Shown: piece after piece, positions 52,565 to 62,252 of the stretch
Layout of the letters: the number at the start of each line of letters is the position of its first letter
Position numbering within the stretch: the first letter of the stretch is position 1
Position numbers and translations under genes: made by a program
The notes under the pieces: generated by a model
Database searches by the model: none
What the model was told of the DNA's origin: nothing
The model's input: the letters and a program-made list of their open reading frames with translations, nothing else
From: an uncultured Eubacteriaceae bacterium
GTDB taxonomy: Bacteria; Bacillota; Clostridia; Lachnospirales; CAG-274
DNA length: 64,000 bases
NCBI GenBank assembly: GCA_946497035.1
Contig: CAMMIW010000006.1
Location: forward strand, 32,786-96,785
Reading direction: 5' to 3'

Positions 52565-53704
52565 TTATTTTTTTATTTTTAAAAATTGGTTGTTTTTTAT
52601 ATAAACACGGGGTATCCTTTTACCTATGTTACATACTATTTCATAATTTATAGTGTTTTGTAGGTTAGCTAGCTCTTCTGCTTTTATATTTTCCCCCATA
52701 AGGGTAACTATATCTCCTTCTTTTACATTAGGTATATGTGTTACATCTATCATAAATTGATCCATACAAATATTACCAATAACATTTGCATATTTACCAT
52801 TTACAAAAACTCTAGCTTTATTGCTTAATATTCTAGAATAACCGTCTGCATAACCGACAGGTATTGTAGCTATTTTAGTTTTTTTATTAGTAAAATATGT
52901 ACGACAATAGCTTACGCTAATATTTTCTTCTATTTCTTTAACATAGCTTATATGAGTTTTTAAGCTCATAGCAGGTTTTAAATCTATATTTTTTAAAACC
53001 TCTTTTGAAGGATACATACCATAAAGTATAATTCCTGCCCTTACCATATCTAGCCTATATTCTTCTAAATCTAAAATAGCACCACTATTGGATATATGTT
53101 TTATAAGGTTATTAATACCTTTTTCTTCTAATTTTTTTATAACCCACATATATTTTTCAAATTGTTCTTTTGTAAAGCTTTTATCTTTCATATCTGCTGT
53201 TGCAAAATGTGTAAATATACCTGTTATATTTATATATGGTAAATTTTTTATAGCTATTATCTCATCTATTGTTTTATCATTTGGCAAAAAACCAAGCCTA
53301 GACATACCTGTGTCTATTTTAATATGTATATCTACAGTTTTTTCAATTTTTTTAGCTTCATCAGATAGCTTTTTAGCCATATCATAAGAAAAAACCGTTT
53401 GTGTAATATTATATTTTATAACTTGTAAAAGCTTATGCTCTATAGTGTGGCCTAAAATTAAAATAGGCTCAAATATATTGTTTTTTCTAAGCTCTATAGC
53501 TTCATCTATTATAGCTACTCCTAGCCAATCTGCTCCATTATAAAGAGCAGTTTTTGCTACCTCAATTGCCCCGTGGCCATAGGCATCTGCTTTTACAATT
53601 GCCATTATTTTTGTTTTTTTATCTATAGTCTTTCTAATATTAGCCACATTATAGGCTATATTATCTAAATTTATTTCTGCTACTACTCTTTCATAGTCTA
53701 TCAT
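52565..53704 (-). CDS. alr: Alanine racemase
   Basis: This PLP enzyme interconverts L- and D-alanine for peptidoglycan. The PLP Lys is K38 in AIVKADAYGHGA, and the second catalytic region SYCRTYFT followed by IPVGYADGYSR is clear. 379 residues is normal. It lies directly after a GerS-like lipoprotein gene (45 bp), as in Clostridioides difficile, where gerS and alr2 form an operon, and before mazF, as in most Firmicutes. This single copy may serve both growth and spores. Confidence 0.96.
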   Translation of the reverse strand: MIDYERVVAEINLDNIAYNVANIRKTIDKKTKIMAIVKADAYGHGAIEVAKTALYNGADWLGVAIIDEAIELRKNNIFEPILILGHTIEHKLLQVIKYNITQTVFSYDMAKKLSDEAKKIEKTVDIHIKIDTGMSRLGFLPNDKTIDEIIAIKNLPYINITGIFTHFATADMKDKSFTKEQFEKYMWVIKKLEEKGINNLIKHISNSGAILDLEEYRLDMVRAGIILYGMYPSKEVLKNIDLKPAMSLKTHISYVKEIEENISVSYCRTYFTNKKTKIATIPVGYADGYSRILSNKARVFVNGKYANVIGNICMDQFMIDVTHIPNVKEGDIVTLMGENIKAEELANLQNTINYEIVCNIGKRIPRVYIKNNQFLKIKK

Positions 53705-53748
53705 TATTGTTCACCTTCTAAAATCTAAAGTTTATAATAATTATAATA

Positions 53749-54393
53749 CTATTTTTGGCGTATGTTTGCAATATTTTCTATATCAAATTCGCTATCTTCT
53801 ATTTTAGGGTTATAAACAAAATTATCATATTTTACTAAAATTCTTTCTTTACCTTCTACATCATATATAACTAATTTTTCTGGTTGTTTAGTTTCATTAT
53901 TTATCCATAGCTTTTCTGTATCAAAATATTTATTACCACCAGGTATTTTAGCTTCTAATACAGAATATATATTTTCATCTATATTAGCTGTTTCTAACGC
54001 TATATCTTTACTTTTTAAGTGATTTTCTAAAAATGTAAAAAGGCATATTTCTTTTCTTGCCATTTTATCTTTATCTCCAACAGATAATTTACTATCTAAA
54101 TTAGGATTATATTGCCACAACATATTTCCATCAAAAATAATTATATTACCTTTTAGATTATCTGGTTCTATTGTTTCTATATAATATCTACCATCATTTT
54201 TTGCTTGTTGTTTTATTTTATATGTATTTTCTCCTTTGTTAGAATAAAAAGTTACATCTGCATTAGATGAGTATGCTTCCATATTAACAAATTTATCTTG
54301 TATAGTTGCATAATCTTCTGAGCTATTACCTTTTGAGCAACCTACCAATAAAAATGTAAGTGCAACAAAAAAAGATTTTTTTAATAATTTCAT
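53749..54393 (-). CDS. GerS-like lipoprotein (LolA-type fold)
   Basis: A 214-residue lipoprotein: signal peptide, lipobox LLVGC with Cys19, then a LolA/LolB-like domain (TFYSNKGENTYKIKQQ, GNIIIFDGNMLWQYNP, LWINNETKQPEKLVIYD). In C. difficile the similar GerS lipoprotein is needed for cortex modification (muramic-delta-lactam) and germination and is encoded just before alr2. The same order here supports the GerS call. A general outer-membrane-carrier-type lipoprotein is the alternative. AGGAGAA precedes the ATG. Confidence 0.8.
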   Translation of the reverse strand: MKLLKKSFFVALTFLLVGCSKGNSSEDYATIQDKFVNMEAYSSNADVTFYSNKGENTYKIKQQAKNDGRYYIETIEPDNLKGNIIIFDGNMLWQYNPNLDSKLSVGDKDKMARKEICLFTFLENHLKSKDIALETANIDENIYSVLEAKIPGGNKYFDTEKLWINNETKQPEKLVIYDVEGKERILVKYDNFVYNPKIEDSEFDIENIANIRQK

Positions 54394-54495
54394 ATTATTC
54401 TCCTTATATATTTTTATATAAATATACTAAAAAAATCTTTTTATATGCTTATTATTTTTGGTTATATAATAAATGTTAAAATAAAAATTTTATTT

Positions 54496-55788
54496 TTATA
54501 TACCTAAATCTACACCATTTTTATACATTTCATCTATAGCAAGTATTATACCTACCTTACTATGAAACCAAGTTAGGCCTCCTTGCATATAAACAGTATA
54601 AGGCGGTTTTATAGGTGCATCAGCACTAAGCTCAATAGAAGACCCTTGAACAAAAGCCCCTGCCGCCATTATAACAGGACAATCATATCCAGGCATATCC
54701 CAAGGCTCTGGCACAACAAAGCTATCTACAGGTGCTCCTTTTTGTATACCTTGGCAAAAGGCTATAACCTTGTTTGCATCTTTCATTTGTATAGCTTGAA
54801 CTATATCGCTACGTTTATCTAAAGGCTTAGGCTCTACATCATAGCCTAAATCTTCAAATATTTTAGCACAAAATACTGCACCTTTTAAGCTAGATGCTAC
54901 TACCGTTGGTGCTAAAAATAACCCTTGTATTAAAGCACCACTAATACCTAAAGATGGTCCTACCTCTTTACCAAGCCCTGGAGCAGTTAATCTATAAGCA
55001 CAGTTTTCAACATACTCTTTTTTACCTACTATATATCCACCAACAGGTGCAAGGCCACCACCTGGATTTTTTATTAAAGAGCCTACCACCAAATCTGCTC
55101 CAACCTCTGTTGGCTCTATAATATCTACAAACTCTCCATAACAATTATCTACCATACATATAATATCTTCTCTTACATCTTTAACTATCTTTATTATTTT
55201 TTTAATTTCTTCCAATGTAAGACTAGGACGATAGCTATATCCTTTTGAACGTTGTATAGTAACCATTTTTGTTTTATCTGTTATATTTTTGGCTATATTA
55301 TCAAAATCTACTTTACCATTATCTAATAAATCTAACTGTCTATATAATATGCCGTGTTCTTTTAAAGAGCCTTTTTCTTCTCTTGTATGGCCTATAACTC
55401 CTTCTAAAGTATCATACGGTTTTCCCACTGGTGAAAAAAGCTCATCTCCATATCTTAAATTACCAAATAATGCAACTGTTAAAGCGTGTGTTCCCGATAT
55501 TATTTGTGGCCTTACTAATGCACTTTCTGCTTTAAATACATCTTTATATATTTCTTCTAAAGTATCTCTACCTAAATCGTCATATCCATAGCCTGTTGTC
55601 ATACCAAAATGGCAATCGCTAAGCTTATTTTTTTGCATAGCTTGTAAAACTTTATATTGGTTTATCTCTGCATTTTTATCTATGCTATTAAATATATTTT
55701 CAATACTTTTTTCTGCTTTTTCACATAAAGCTAAAACTTTTTCATCTACGTTAAAATTTTGTTTTATATAGTTATATGCTATATCCAT
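54496..55788 (-). CDS. PLP-dependent enzyme of the aluminium-resistance/Met gamma-lyase-like family
   Basis: The product belongs to the fold-type I PLP family often labelled aluminium resistance protein (YnbB in B. subtilis). The PLP Lys lies in VVGSLIKNPGGGLAPVGG, and CMVDNCYGEFVD supplies the Asp that contacts the PLP ring. I start at the ATG at 55788 (430 residues), after AGAGGAGA. A start eight codons upstream overlaps the end of miaA. Its substrate is not established. It follows miaA by 13 bp, a common Firmicutes neighbourhood. Confidence 0.9.
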   Translation of the reverse strand: MDIAYNYIKQNFNVDEKVLALCEKAEKSIENIFNSIDKNAEINQYKVLQAMQKNKLSDCHFGMTTGYGYDDLGRDTLEEIYKDVFKAESALVRPQIISGTHALTVALFGNLRYGDELFSPVGKPYDTLEGVIGHTREEKGSLKEHGILYRQLDLLDNGKVDFDNIAKNITDKTKMVTIQRSKGYSYRPSLTLEEIKKIIKIVKDVREDIICMVDNCYGEFVDIIEPTEVGADLVVGSLIKNPGGGLAPVGGYIVGKKEYVENCAYRLTAPGLGKEVGPSLGISGALIQGLFLAPTVVASSLKGAVFCAKIFEDLGYDVEPKPLDKRSDIVQAIQMKDANKVIAFCQGIQKGAPVDSFVVPEPWDMPGYDCPVIMAAGAFVQGSSIELSADAPIKPPYTVYMQGGLTWFHSKVGIILAIDEMYKNGVDLGI

Positions 55789-55801
55789 TTTTCTCTCCTC
55801 T

Positions 55802-56740
55802 TTATTTTTCATCTGTAAAAATATTTGCCATATAATTAGCTAAATCATTTGGGCTATTAAAATTGTTTACATCTATCCATATAGCATCTTGTGATTGATG
55901 CTTAAACCAAGTAAGCTGCCTTTTAGCAAAATGTCTTGTATCTCTTTTTATTATTTCTACCCCATAATCTAGGCTATATTCTCCTTCTAAATATTTTATT
56001 ATTTCTTTATAGCCAATACCTTGCATAGATACAAGATTTTTCTTATATCCTTTTTCTAATAAACTTTTAACTTCATTTACAAGGCCATTTTTTACCATTA
56101 TATCAACTCTTAAATTTATTCTGTTATAAAGCTTTTCTCTATCCATATTTAAAATAAAAAATGTAGTATTATATGCTTTTTCTCTTTGTTTTTCTCTTTC
56201 GTTATGCTCTGAAATTTTTTCTCCCGTAAGTTTATAATATTCTAATGCTCTTATAACTTTTTTTACATTATTTTGATGAATAGCTTCTGCCGATTTTTCA
56301 TCTACATTTTTTAACATATTGTGTAAAAAATCTTTACCTTTATTTATAGCTAGTTGCTCTAATTCTTTTCTGTAGCTATCATCTTTATCTATTTTGTTAA
56401 AATCGTTATTATATATAACAGAATTTATATAAAAACCTGTACCACCTACTAAAATAGGTATTTTTCCTTTATTTTGTATTTCTTCTATATATTTTGTTGC
56501 CATCTCTTTAAATATAGCAATAGAAAAATCTTCATCAGGGTAAAACTCGTCTATAAGATAATGTTTTATACCTTGTTTTTCTTCTTCTTTTATTTTAGCA
56601 GTGCCTATATCCATATATTTATAAACTTGCATACTATCTGCAGATATTATTTCTCCATTTATTTTTTTAGCCAATAATATAGATGAATCTGTTTTTCCAC
56701 AAGCGGTAGGCCCTGCAATAATTATAAGTGGTTTTTTCAT
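55802..56740 (-). CDS. miaA: tRNA dimethylallyltransferase MiaA
   Basis: MiaA adds dimethylallyl to A37 of tRNAs that read codons starting with U. The P-loop GPTACGKT, the DSMQVYKYMDIGTAK block and VGGTGFYI are family markers, and FAKRQLTWFKHQ lies near the C-terminus. 312 residues is normal. The window's tRNA-Leu(UAA) would be a substrate class. Confidence 0.97.
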   Translation of the reverse strand: MKKPLIIIAGPTACGKTDSSILLAKKINGEIISADSMQVYKYMDIGTAKIKEEEKQGIKHYLIDEFYPDEDFSIAIFKEMATKYIEEIQNKGKIPILVGGTGFYINSVIYNNDFNKIDKDDSYRKELEQLAINKGKDFLHNMLKNVDEKSAEAIHQNNVKKVIRALEYYKLTGEKISEHNEREKQREKAYNTTFFILNMDREKLYNRINLRVDIMVKNGLVNEVKSLLEKGYKKNLVSMQGIGYKEIIKYLEGEYSLDYGVEIIKRDTRHFAKRQLTWFKHQSQDAIWIDVNNFNSPNDLANYMANIFTDEK

Positions 56741-56825
56741 ATTATCCCTCTTTTAAAAATAATGTTTATAAGTTTTCTCTTTTTTAAAAGTTATATACTT
56801 TGTCTATAATCTCGTATAAGTTAAA

Positions 56826-56864
56826 AGGCTTTTTGTCAATGTAAAAACAATTAACAAAAAGCCT
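56826..56864 (-). terminator. Terminator after rpmB
   Basis: An 11-bp stem (AGGCTTTTTGT at 56826-56836 with 56854-56864) and a partly paired loop are followed on the minus strand by a TTTTAACTT tract. Confidence 0.75.
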
Positions 56865-56872
56865 AAAAAATA

Positions 56873-57073
56873 TTATATCGCACGAGTAACTTTATTAGAA
56901 CGTAAACATCTTGTACAAATATTGATAGATTTTACAGTCCCATTTTCAATAATTTTAGTTTTCTTAACATTAGGTTTCCAAGTTCTGTTAGCACGACGAG
57001 AAACTTGGCTACGGTTAATGCTAATTCTATGACCAGTACGAACTGATTTTTCACAAATTTCACATTTAGCCAT
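56873..57073 (-). CDS. rpmB: Ribosomal protein bL28, zinc-ribbon form
   Basis: A 66-residue bL28 starting MAKCEICEKSVRTGHRIS with WKPNVKK in the middle. Two CxxC pairs (CEIC near the start and CTRC near the end) form the zinc-binding C+ version, so zinc-free paralogues may exist elsewhere. It is divergent from the asp23-like gene, the usual Firmicutes order. Confidence 0.96.
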   Translation of the reverse strand: MAKCEICEKSVRTGHRISINRSQVSRRANRTWKPNVKKTKIIENGTVKSINICTRCLRSNKVTRAI

Positions 57074-57115
57074 TGACTACACCTCCTTAAATAGGTTAAA
57101 AAATCATCGCTTAAA

Positions 57116-57144
57116 ATTATAACAGATTTTTTTATAAAAATCAA
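57116..57144 (-). promoter_or_regulatory. Promoter of rpmB
   Basis: Read leftward the boxes are TTGATT (57139-57144), 17 bp, TATAAT (57116-57121), ~43 bp before the ATG. Confidence 0.75.
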
Positions 57145-57212
57145 CCTTTATATTAAAATTTTTTACTGTTTTTATTTATACATATAAAGTTTAGTTTATG
57201 TATACAATTATG

Positions 57213-57242
57213 TTGATAAATATATATTATTTGGTGTATAAT
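57213..57242 (+). promoter_or_regulatory. Promoter of the asp23-fakA unit
   Basis: TTGATA (57213-57218), 18 bp, TATAAT (57237-57242), followed by GGAGGT at 57260 and the ATG at 57276. Confidence 0.75.
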
Positions 57243-57275
57243 ATAATAAAAGTTTATATGGAGGTAAAATATATA

Positions 57276-57629
57276 ATGGCTAATATAAAAAATCAATTAG
57301 GTACAATTAATATAGAATCTGAAGCTATTGCTAAAATAGCAGGCCTTGCTACAACAGAATGTTACGGAATTGTTGGTATGGCTAGTAAAAATATGAAAGA
57401 TGGTATAGTTAAGCTTTTAAAAATTGAAAGTCTTACAAAAGGTGTTAAGCTTAATATAGAAGATAACAAGCTTATTATAGATTTACATATTATTGTAAAA
57501 TATGGAACTAATATAAAAGCTGTTGCCGAAACTATTATTAGCACAGTTAAATACAAAGTTGAAGAAGCTACAAGTATGGAAGTAGCCGCAATAAACATAT
57601 TTGTTGAGGGCATAAAAGTAAACGATTAA
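57276..57629 (+). CDS. Asp23/Gls24 family protein (YloU-like)
   Basis: A 117-residue Asp23-family protein: IESEAIAKIAGLATTECYGIVGMA (cited as IAKIAGLATTECYGIVG), then VEEATSMEVAAINIFVEGIK near the C-terminus. The family is cell-envelope associated and nearly always lies before fakA in Firmicutes. I start at the ATG at 57276, 10 nt after GGAGGT. In-frame ATGs upstream lie before or within the promoter and are rejected. Confidence 0.92.
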   Translation: MANIKNQLGTINIESEAIAKIAGLATTECYGIVGMASKNMKDGIVKLLKIESLTKGVKLNIEDNKLIIDLHIIVKYGTNIKAVAETIISTVKYKVEEATSMEVAAINIFVEGIKVND

Positions 57630-57646
57630 CTAGGAGGATATAAAAA

Positions 57647-59278
57647 TTGAAGTTATTAATGATAGATGGACATAAATTGAAAAAATTTATTATTTCTGGA
57701 GCTAATAGGCTTAATAAGAATAGAGAAATGGTTGATGCTCTAAATGTTTTTCCTGTTCAAGATGGTGATACAGGTACAAATATGTCTTTAACTGTTTTAT
57801 CTGCTGCTAAAGAGGTTTCTAAAATAAACTCTCCTAATGTTTATGATGTTGCTAAAGCTTTATCTGCTGGCTCTTTAAGAGGTGCTAGAGGTAACTCGGG
57901 TGTTATATTATCTCAGCTTTTTAGAGGTTTTTCTAAAGCTTTAGAAGGTAAAGATATAGCTAATGCTAAAGATATAGCTAATGCCTTCACAAAAGGTATG
58001 GAAACAGCCTATAAAGCGGTTATGAAGCCAAAAGAAGGCACTATACTTACCATATCTAAAGCTATAAGCGAAAAATCTTTAGAAATGACAAATAAAACAG
58101 AAGATATTATGGAAATGATGAAAGAAGTAATATCTTATGCTAACACAGTTTTGGACAAAACTATCAATATGTTGCCTGAGCTTAAACAAGCTGGTGTTGT
58201 AGATGCTGGTGGTAAAGGGCTTTTAAGCATATTAGAAGGCGGCTTATTTGATGATGGCGAATATATAGAGCTTGATTTAAATCAACCTAAAGAAGAAATT
58301 AATTTACCTAAAAATATAGAAAATGTAGATATAAAATATGGCTACTGCACAGAATTTTTTATTAACCTTAATAACAATAATGAAAATACAGAAAAAGACT
58401 TAAAAGACTTTTTAGAAACTATTGGAGATTCTATCGTTATTGCTAGTGATGATGATTTTATAAAAATTCACGTTCACACAGATAATCCTGGTAAAGTTTT
58501 AGAACGAGCTTTATTGGTTGGTAGCCTTGATAATATAAAAATAGAAAATATGAGAACACAACATACTAATCTTATAGATTTTAATGTTAAAGAAGAAACA
58601 AAAGAAGATGAAAAAGAATTTGGCTTTGTTGCCGTATCTATAGGAGATGGTTTAAACAACCTTTTCAAACAATTTGGCGTAGATCAAATTATACAAGGTG
58701 GCCAAACTATGAACCCTAGCATAGAAGATATTTTACTTGCTGTTGAAAAAGTTAACGCTAAAAATGTATTTATATTACCTAATAATAAAAATATTATATT
58801 GGCAGCTAAACAAGCTAAAGAGGCTTACAATAAAAAAAATATTTGCGTTATAGAAACTATTAGTATAACTCAAGGTTTTGCATCTTTAACTAGCTTTTTA
58901 CCTACTGCTACTTTAGAAGAAAATATAGAAAATATGCAAGAAGCTATAAAAAGTATATGTACAGGTCAAGTTACTTTTGCCGTTAGAGAAACAAAATTAG
59001 ATAATTTTGATATAAAAGAAAATGATATTTTATGTATGCTTGAAGGTAAAATTAACAATGTGTCTAAAAATATACAAGATGGTACAAAAGAGCTTATAGA
59101 TGCTATGATACAAAAAATTGAAGATCCTAGCATTATAACTATATATTTTGGTGAAGATATAGAAGAGGAAAAAACTAACGATTTAGAAAATTATATTAGC
59201 CAAAAATATGATTATTTAGATATTGAGATTATATATGGTGGCCAACCTTTATATTACTATGTAATATCTGTTGAATAA
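57647..59278 (+). CDS. fakA: FakA-type fatty acid kinase subunit (DhaL domain; YloV)
   Basis: FakA is the ATP-binding subunit that, with a FakB lipid-binding partner, phosphorylates exogenous fatty acids. The N-terminal DhaL domain has NVFPVQDGDTGTNM with its Mg-binding Asp residues, LRGARGNSGVILSQLFRG and MKPKEGTILT. The middle and C-terminal domains (HVHTDNPGKVLE, MNPSIEDIL) follow. 543 residues is typical. The start is TTG behind AGGAGGA; an ATG four codons later is possible. No fakB gene is in the window. Confidence 0.94.
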   Translation: MKLLMIDGHKLKKFIISGANRLNKNREMVDALNVFPVQDGDTGTNMSLTVLSAAKEVSKINSPNVYDVAKALSAGSLRGARGNSGVILSQLFRGFSKALEGKDIANAKDIANAFTKGMETAYKAVMKPKEGTILTISKAISEKSLEMTNKTEDIMEMMKEVISYANTVLDKTINMLPELKQAGVVDAGGKGLLSILEGGLFDDGEYIELDLNQPKEEINLPKNIENVDIKYGYCTEFFINLNNNNENTEKDLKDFLETIGDSIVIASDDDFIKIHVHTDNPGKVLERALLVGSLDNIKIENMRTQHTNLIDFNVKEETKEDEKEFGFVAVSIGDGLNNLFKQFGVDQIIQGGQTMNPSIEDILLAVEKVNAKNVFILPNNKNIILAAKQAKEAYNKKNICVIETISITQGFASLTSFLPTATLEENIENMQEAIKSICTGQVTFAVRETKLDNFDIKENDILCMLEGKINNVSKNIQDGTKELIDAMIQKIEDPSIITIYFGEDIEEEKTNDLENYISQKYDYLDIEIIYGGQPLYYYVISVE

Positions 59279-59368
59279 TTTTTCAACTATTGGGGTTTAA
59301 AGAAAAAAGCAAGGTTTAACATATATCTAATATCCCCCTACTGTTTATTATATAACTATTTTAAAAAT

Positions 59369-59395
59369 TAGGCTATAGACTTTGTCTATAGCCTA
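59369..59395 (+). terminator. Hairpin between fakA and recG
   Basis: A 12-bp stem (TAGGCTATAGAC with GTCTATAGCCTA) and TTT loop. It is the clearest example of the TAGACTTTGTCTA hairpin core. No long U-run follows. Confidence 0.65.
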
Positions 59396-59448
59396 TTATA
59401 ACTACTCTAATATTTATTATTAAGCCTACAAATTTAAGGAGGATAAAA

Positions 59449-61503
59449 ATGTTATTATCTGATAATATTATAAACATAAAAAATATAGGTGAAGAACGTT
59501 CTAAAAAATTACAAAAATTAGGTATATATACAATAAATGATCTTATAGAATATTTTCCCAGAGATTATGATGACAGAAGCAATGTATGCAATATAAAAGA
59601 TGTTAATATTAATGAAATAAATACAGTAAAAGGAAAAGTTATAACAAAGCCAGAAACAACTAGAATAAAACATTTATCTATTACAAAAATTCGTATAGAT
59701 GACGGCACAGGCTTTTTAGAAATTTTATGGTTTAACCAACCTTATTTAAAAAATAGCATAAAATATAAATCAAATTATATATTTACAGGAAAGGTTGTAG
59801 AAAAATATGGTAGAATACAAATGGAAGCACCTGACTATGAAATAATAGATGAAAAAGAGCTTTTATCTAATGGGCGTATCGTTCCTATATATGCCTCTAC
59901 ATATAAATTTCCACAAAAGCTTTTTAGAGAAGTGATTAACCAAACTTTAAATAATGTTAAAGAACAAATAGAAGAATTTTTGCCAAATGAAATATTAAAA
60001 CAAAATAATCTTTGCTCAAGAAAATTTGCAATAGAAAATATACATTTTCCTGAAGATAACAATAGCTTTTTTATGGCAAGATATAGGCTTGTTTTTGAAG
60101 AATTATTTTTATTACAAATAAAACTTTTGCAAATAAAAGGTATATTAGAGCATAAAAAGTGTAATATAATTATAAAAGATATAAATATTAACCCTATATT
60201 AAATATTTTGCCTTTTAATCTTACAGATGCCCAAAACAGCGTATTAAAAGATATAATTAACGATTTAAATCAAAATAAAGCTATGAATAGGCTTATTCAA
60301 GGAGATGTAGGCTCTGGTAAAACTGTTATAGCACAAATACTTGCATATATAACTGTTACTAATGGCTATCAAGCAGCTATAATGGCACCTACAGATGTTT
60401 TAGCTAGCCAACATTTTGAAAGTTTTAAAAAAATTTTTGATAAATTAAATATAAAATGTGTTTTTTTATCTGGCAACCAAAAAGCTAAAGAAAAAAGAGA
60501 AAACTATGCTCTCATACAATCTGGTGAAGCTAAAATTATAATAGGCACTCACGCTATTATACAAGATAAAGTTATATTTAAAAATTTAGGCACAGTTATA
60601 ATAGATGAGCAACATAGATTTGGCGTTAAACAACGAGAAATTTTATCTAAAAAAGGCCAAAACCCTCATACCCTTGTTATGACAGCAACACCTATCCCTA
60701 GAACACTTGCTCTCATTTTATATAGCGATTTAGATATATCTATTATAGATAAATTGCCACCAGGTAGGCAAAAGATAGATACTATTTATGTAAACTCTAC
60801 ATATTACCCTAGAATATATAATTTTATTAAAAAAAATGCTGACGAAAAAAAACAATCTTATATTATATGTCCTATGATAGAAGAAAATGAAAAAACCGAG
60901 TTAAAAGCCGTATTATCTTATACAGAAAAATTAAAAAATGAAATTTTTACAAATTATAGTGTAGAATGTATTCATGGAAAAATGAAAAATACCGAAAAAC
61001 AAAATATAATGGATAAATTTTATAAAGGAGAAATAGACATTTTAATATCTACAACAGTTATTGAAGTTGGTATAAATGTGTCTAACGCTACAATAATGAT
61101 TATAGAAAATGCCGAAAGGTTTGGTATATCTCAGTTACATCAGCTTAGAGGGCGTGTTGGCCGTGGTAGTGAAAAATCTTACTGTGTGTTAGTTAGCGAT
61201 AGCAAAAATAACCAATCTAAACAACGCTTACAAACTATGGTTAAATATAGTGATGGTTTTATATTAAGCGAAAAAGATTTGGAGCTTAGAGGCACTGGCG
61301 ACTTTTTTGGAACTAAACAGCATGGTGTCCCCGATATGAAAATAGCAAATTTATATAAAGATATACAAATATTAAAACAAGTTCAAAAAGTTTCTATGCA
61401 ATTATATAAAAAAGATCCTTTGCTTTTAAATGATGAAAATAAGCTTTTAAAAGCAAAAATTAACCAATTTTTTAATGATATTGATAATACTGTATCCTTA
61501 TAG
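59449..61503 (+). CDS. recG: ATP-dependent DNA helicase RecG
   Basis: RecG remodels stalled replication forks. An N-terminal wedge/OB domain (~50-145) precedes the SF2 helicase core with motif I GDVGSGKT, motif II DEQH, TATPIPRT and motif VI QLRGRVGRG, then the C-terminal region with DLELRGTGDFFGTKQHG. 684 residues is normal. AAGGAGGA precedes the ATG. It lies before rsmD and coaD as in many Firmicutes. Confidence 0.97.
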   Translation: MLLSDNIINIKNIGEERSKKLQKLGIYTINDLIEYFPRDYDDRSNVCNIKDVNINEINTVKGKVITKPETTRIKHLSITKIRIDDGTGFLEILWFNQPYLKNSIKYKSNYIFTGKVVEKYGRIQMEAPDYEIIDEKELLSNGRIVPIYASTYKFPQKLFREVINQTLNNVKEQIEEFLPNEILKQNNLCSRKFAIENIHFPEDNNSFFMARYRLVFEELFLLQIKLLQIKGILEHKKCNIIIKDININPILNILPFNLTDAQNSVLKDIINDLNQNKAMNRLIQGDVGSGKTVIAQILAYITVTNGYQAAIMAPTDVLASQHFESFKKIFDKLNIKCVFLSGNQKAKEKRENYALIQSGEAKIIIGTHAIIQDKVIFKNLGTVIIDEQHRFGVKQREILSKKGQNPHTLVMTATPIPRTLALILYSDLDISIIDKLPPGRQKIDTIYVNSTYYPRIYNFIKKNADEKKQSYIICPMIEENEKTELKAVLSYTEKLKNEIFTNYSVECIHGKMKNTEKQNIMDKFYKGEIDILISTTVIEVGINVSNATIMIIENAERFGISQLHQLRGRVGRGSEKSYCVLVSDSKNNQSKQRLQTMVKYSDGFILSEKDLELRGTGDFFGTKQHGVPDMKIANLYKDIQILKQVQKVSMQLYKKDPLLLNDENKLLKAKINQFFNDIDNTVSL

Positions 61504-61604
61504 TAATATTACCATAAATTACTATTTATTATATTGTATTTTTTTGTCTATTTTTTATAAAAATTGTATATATTTTTATAAATTTTTCCTTTACTAACAT
61601 ATAA

Positions 61605-61655
61605 AAATTAGTTATAATTAAAAAGAATAAATTAGCTATTATTTATAACTAATTT
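61605..61655 (+). terminator. Weak hairpin between recG and rsmD
   Basis: A 13-bp A/T stem (61605-61617 with 61643-61655) with a 25-nt loop lies ~100 bp after recG. The long loop makes it a doubtful terminator. Confidence 0.3.
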
Positions 61656-61685
61656 ATATTATTAACTATTGAAAGGGAATTACAT

Positions 61686-62237
61686 ATGAGAATTATTTCT
61701 GGTTCTGCTAGAGGCCTTAAGCTTAAAGCTCCAGATGGTTTAAACACTAGGCCTACCGCAGATAGAATAAAAGAATCTTTATTTAATATAATTGCTCCAT
61801 ATTTATATGATTGTTCTTTTTTAGATTTATTTAGTGGTAGCGGTGCAATTGGTATAGAGGCTCTATCTAGAGGTGCTAAAGATGCTACCTTTGTAGATTT
61901 TGATAAAAATAGTATAAATATAATAAAACAAAATATAAAATTAGCCAAATTTGAAGAAAAATCTAATATATATAATATAGATGTTTTACACACTATAGAT
62001 TTACTATCTAACAATGGTAAAAAATTTGATATAATATTTTTAGATCCCCCTTACGATAAAGGGCTATTAATACCTGCTTTAAAAAAAATAGAAGATAAAA
62101 ATTTACTAAAAGATGATGGCTTTATTATTTGTGAGCAACATATAAATGAACCAGAAATTATTTTGGATAAATTATGTACATATAGAATAAAAAAATATAA
62201 AATTACAAAAATGGTTTTTTTAGAATATAAAAACTAA
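61686..62237 (+). CDS. rsmD: 16S rRNA m2G966 methyltransferase RsmD
   Basis: RsmD methylates G966 of 16S rRNA. The N-terminal RIISGSARGLKLKAP, the SAM motif DLFSGSGAIGIEALSRGA and the catalytic DPPY (FLDPPYDKG) are clear. 183 residues is standard. It lies 15 bp before coaD, a near-universal pair in Firmicutes. Confidence 0.97.
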   Translation: MRIISGSARGLKLKAPDGLNTRPTADRIKESLFNIIAPYLYDCSFLDLFSGSGAIGIEALSRGAKDATFVDFDKNSINIIKQNIKLAKFEEKSNIYNIDVLHTIDLLSNNGKKFDIIFLDPPYDKGLLIPALKKIEDKNLLKDDGFIICEQHINEPEIILDKLCTYRIKKYKITKMVFLEYKN

Positions 62238-62252
62238 CAAGGAGGTTATCTT

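Noticed and set aside
56932..57144. 70-codon minus-strand frame overlapping rpmB
   Set aside because: It overlaps bL28 out of frame, begins within its promoter region and has no family features.
61649..62014. Minus-strand frame of 121 codons over rsmD
   Set aside because: It is antisense to conserved RsmD motifs; no independent start signal.
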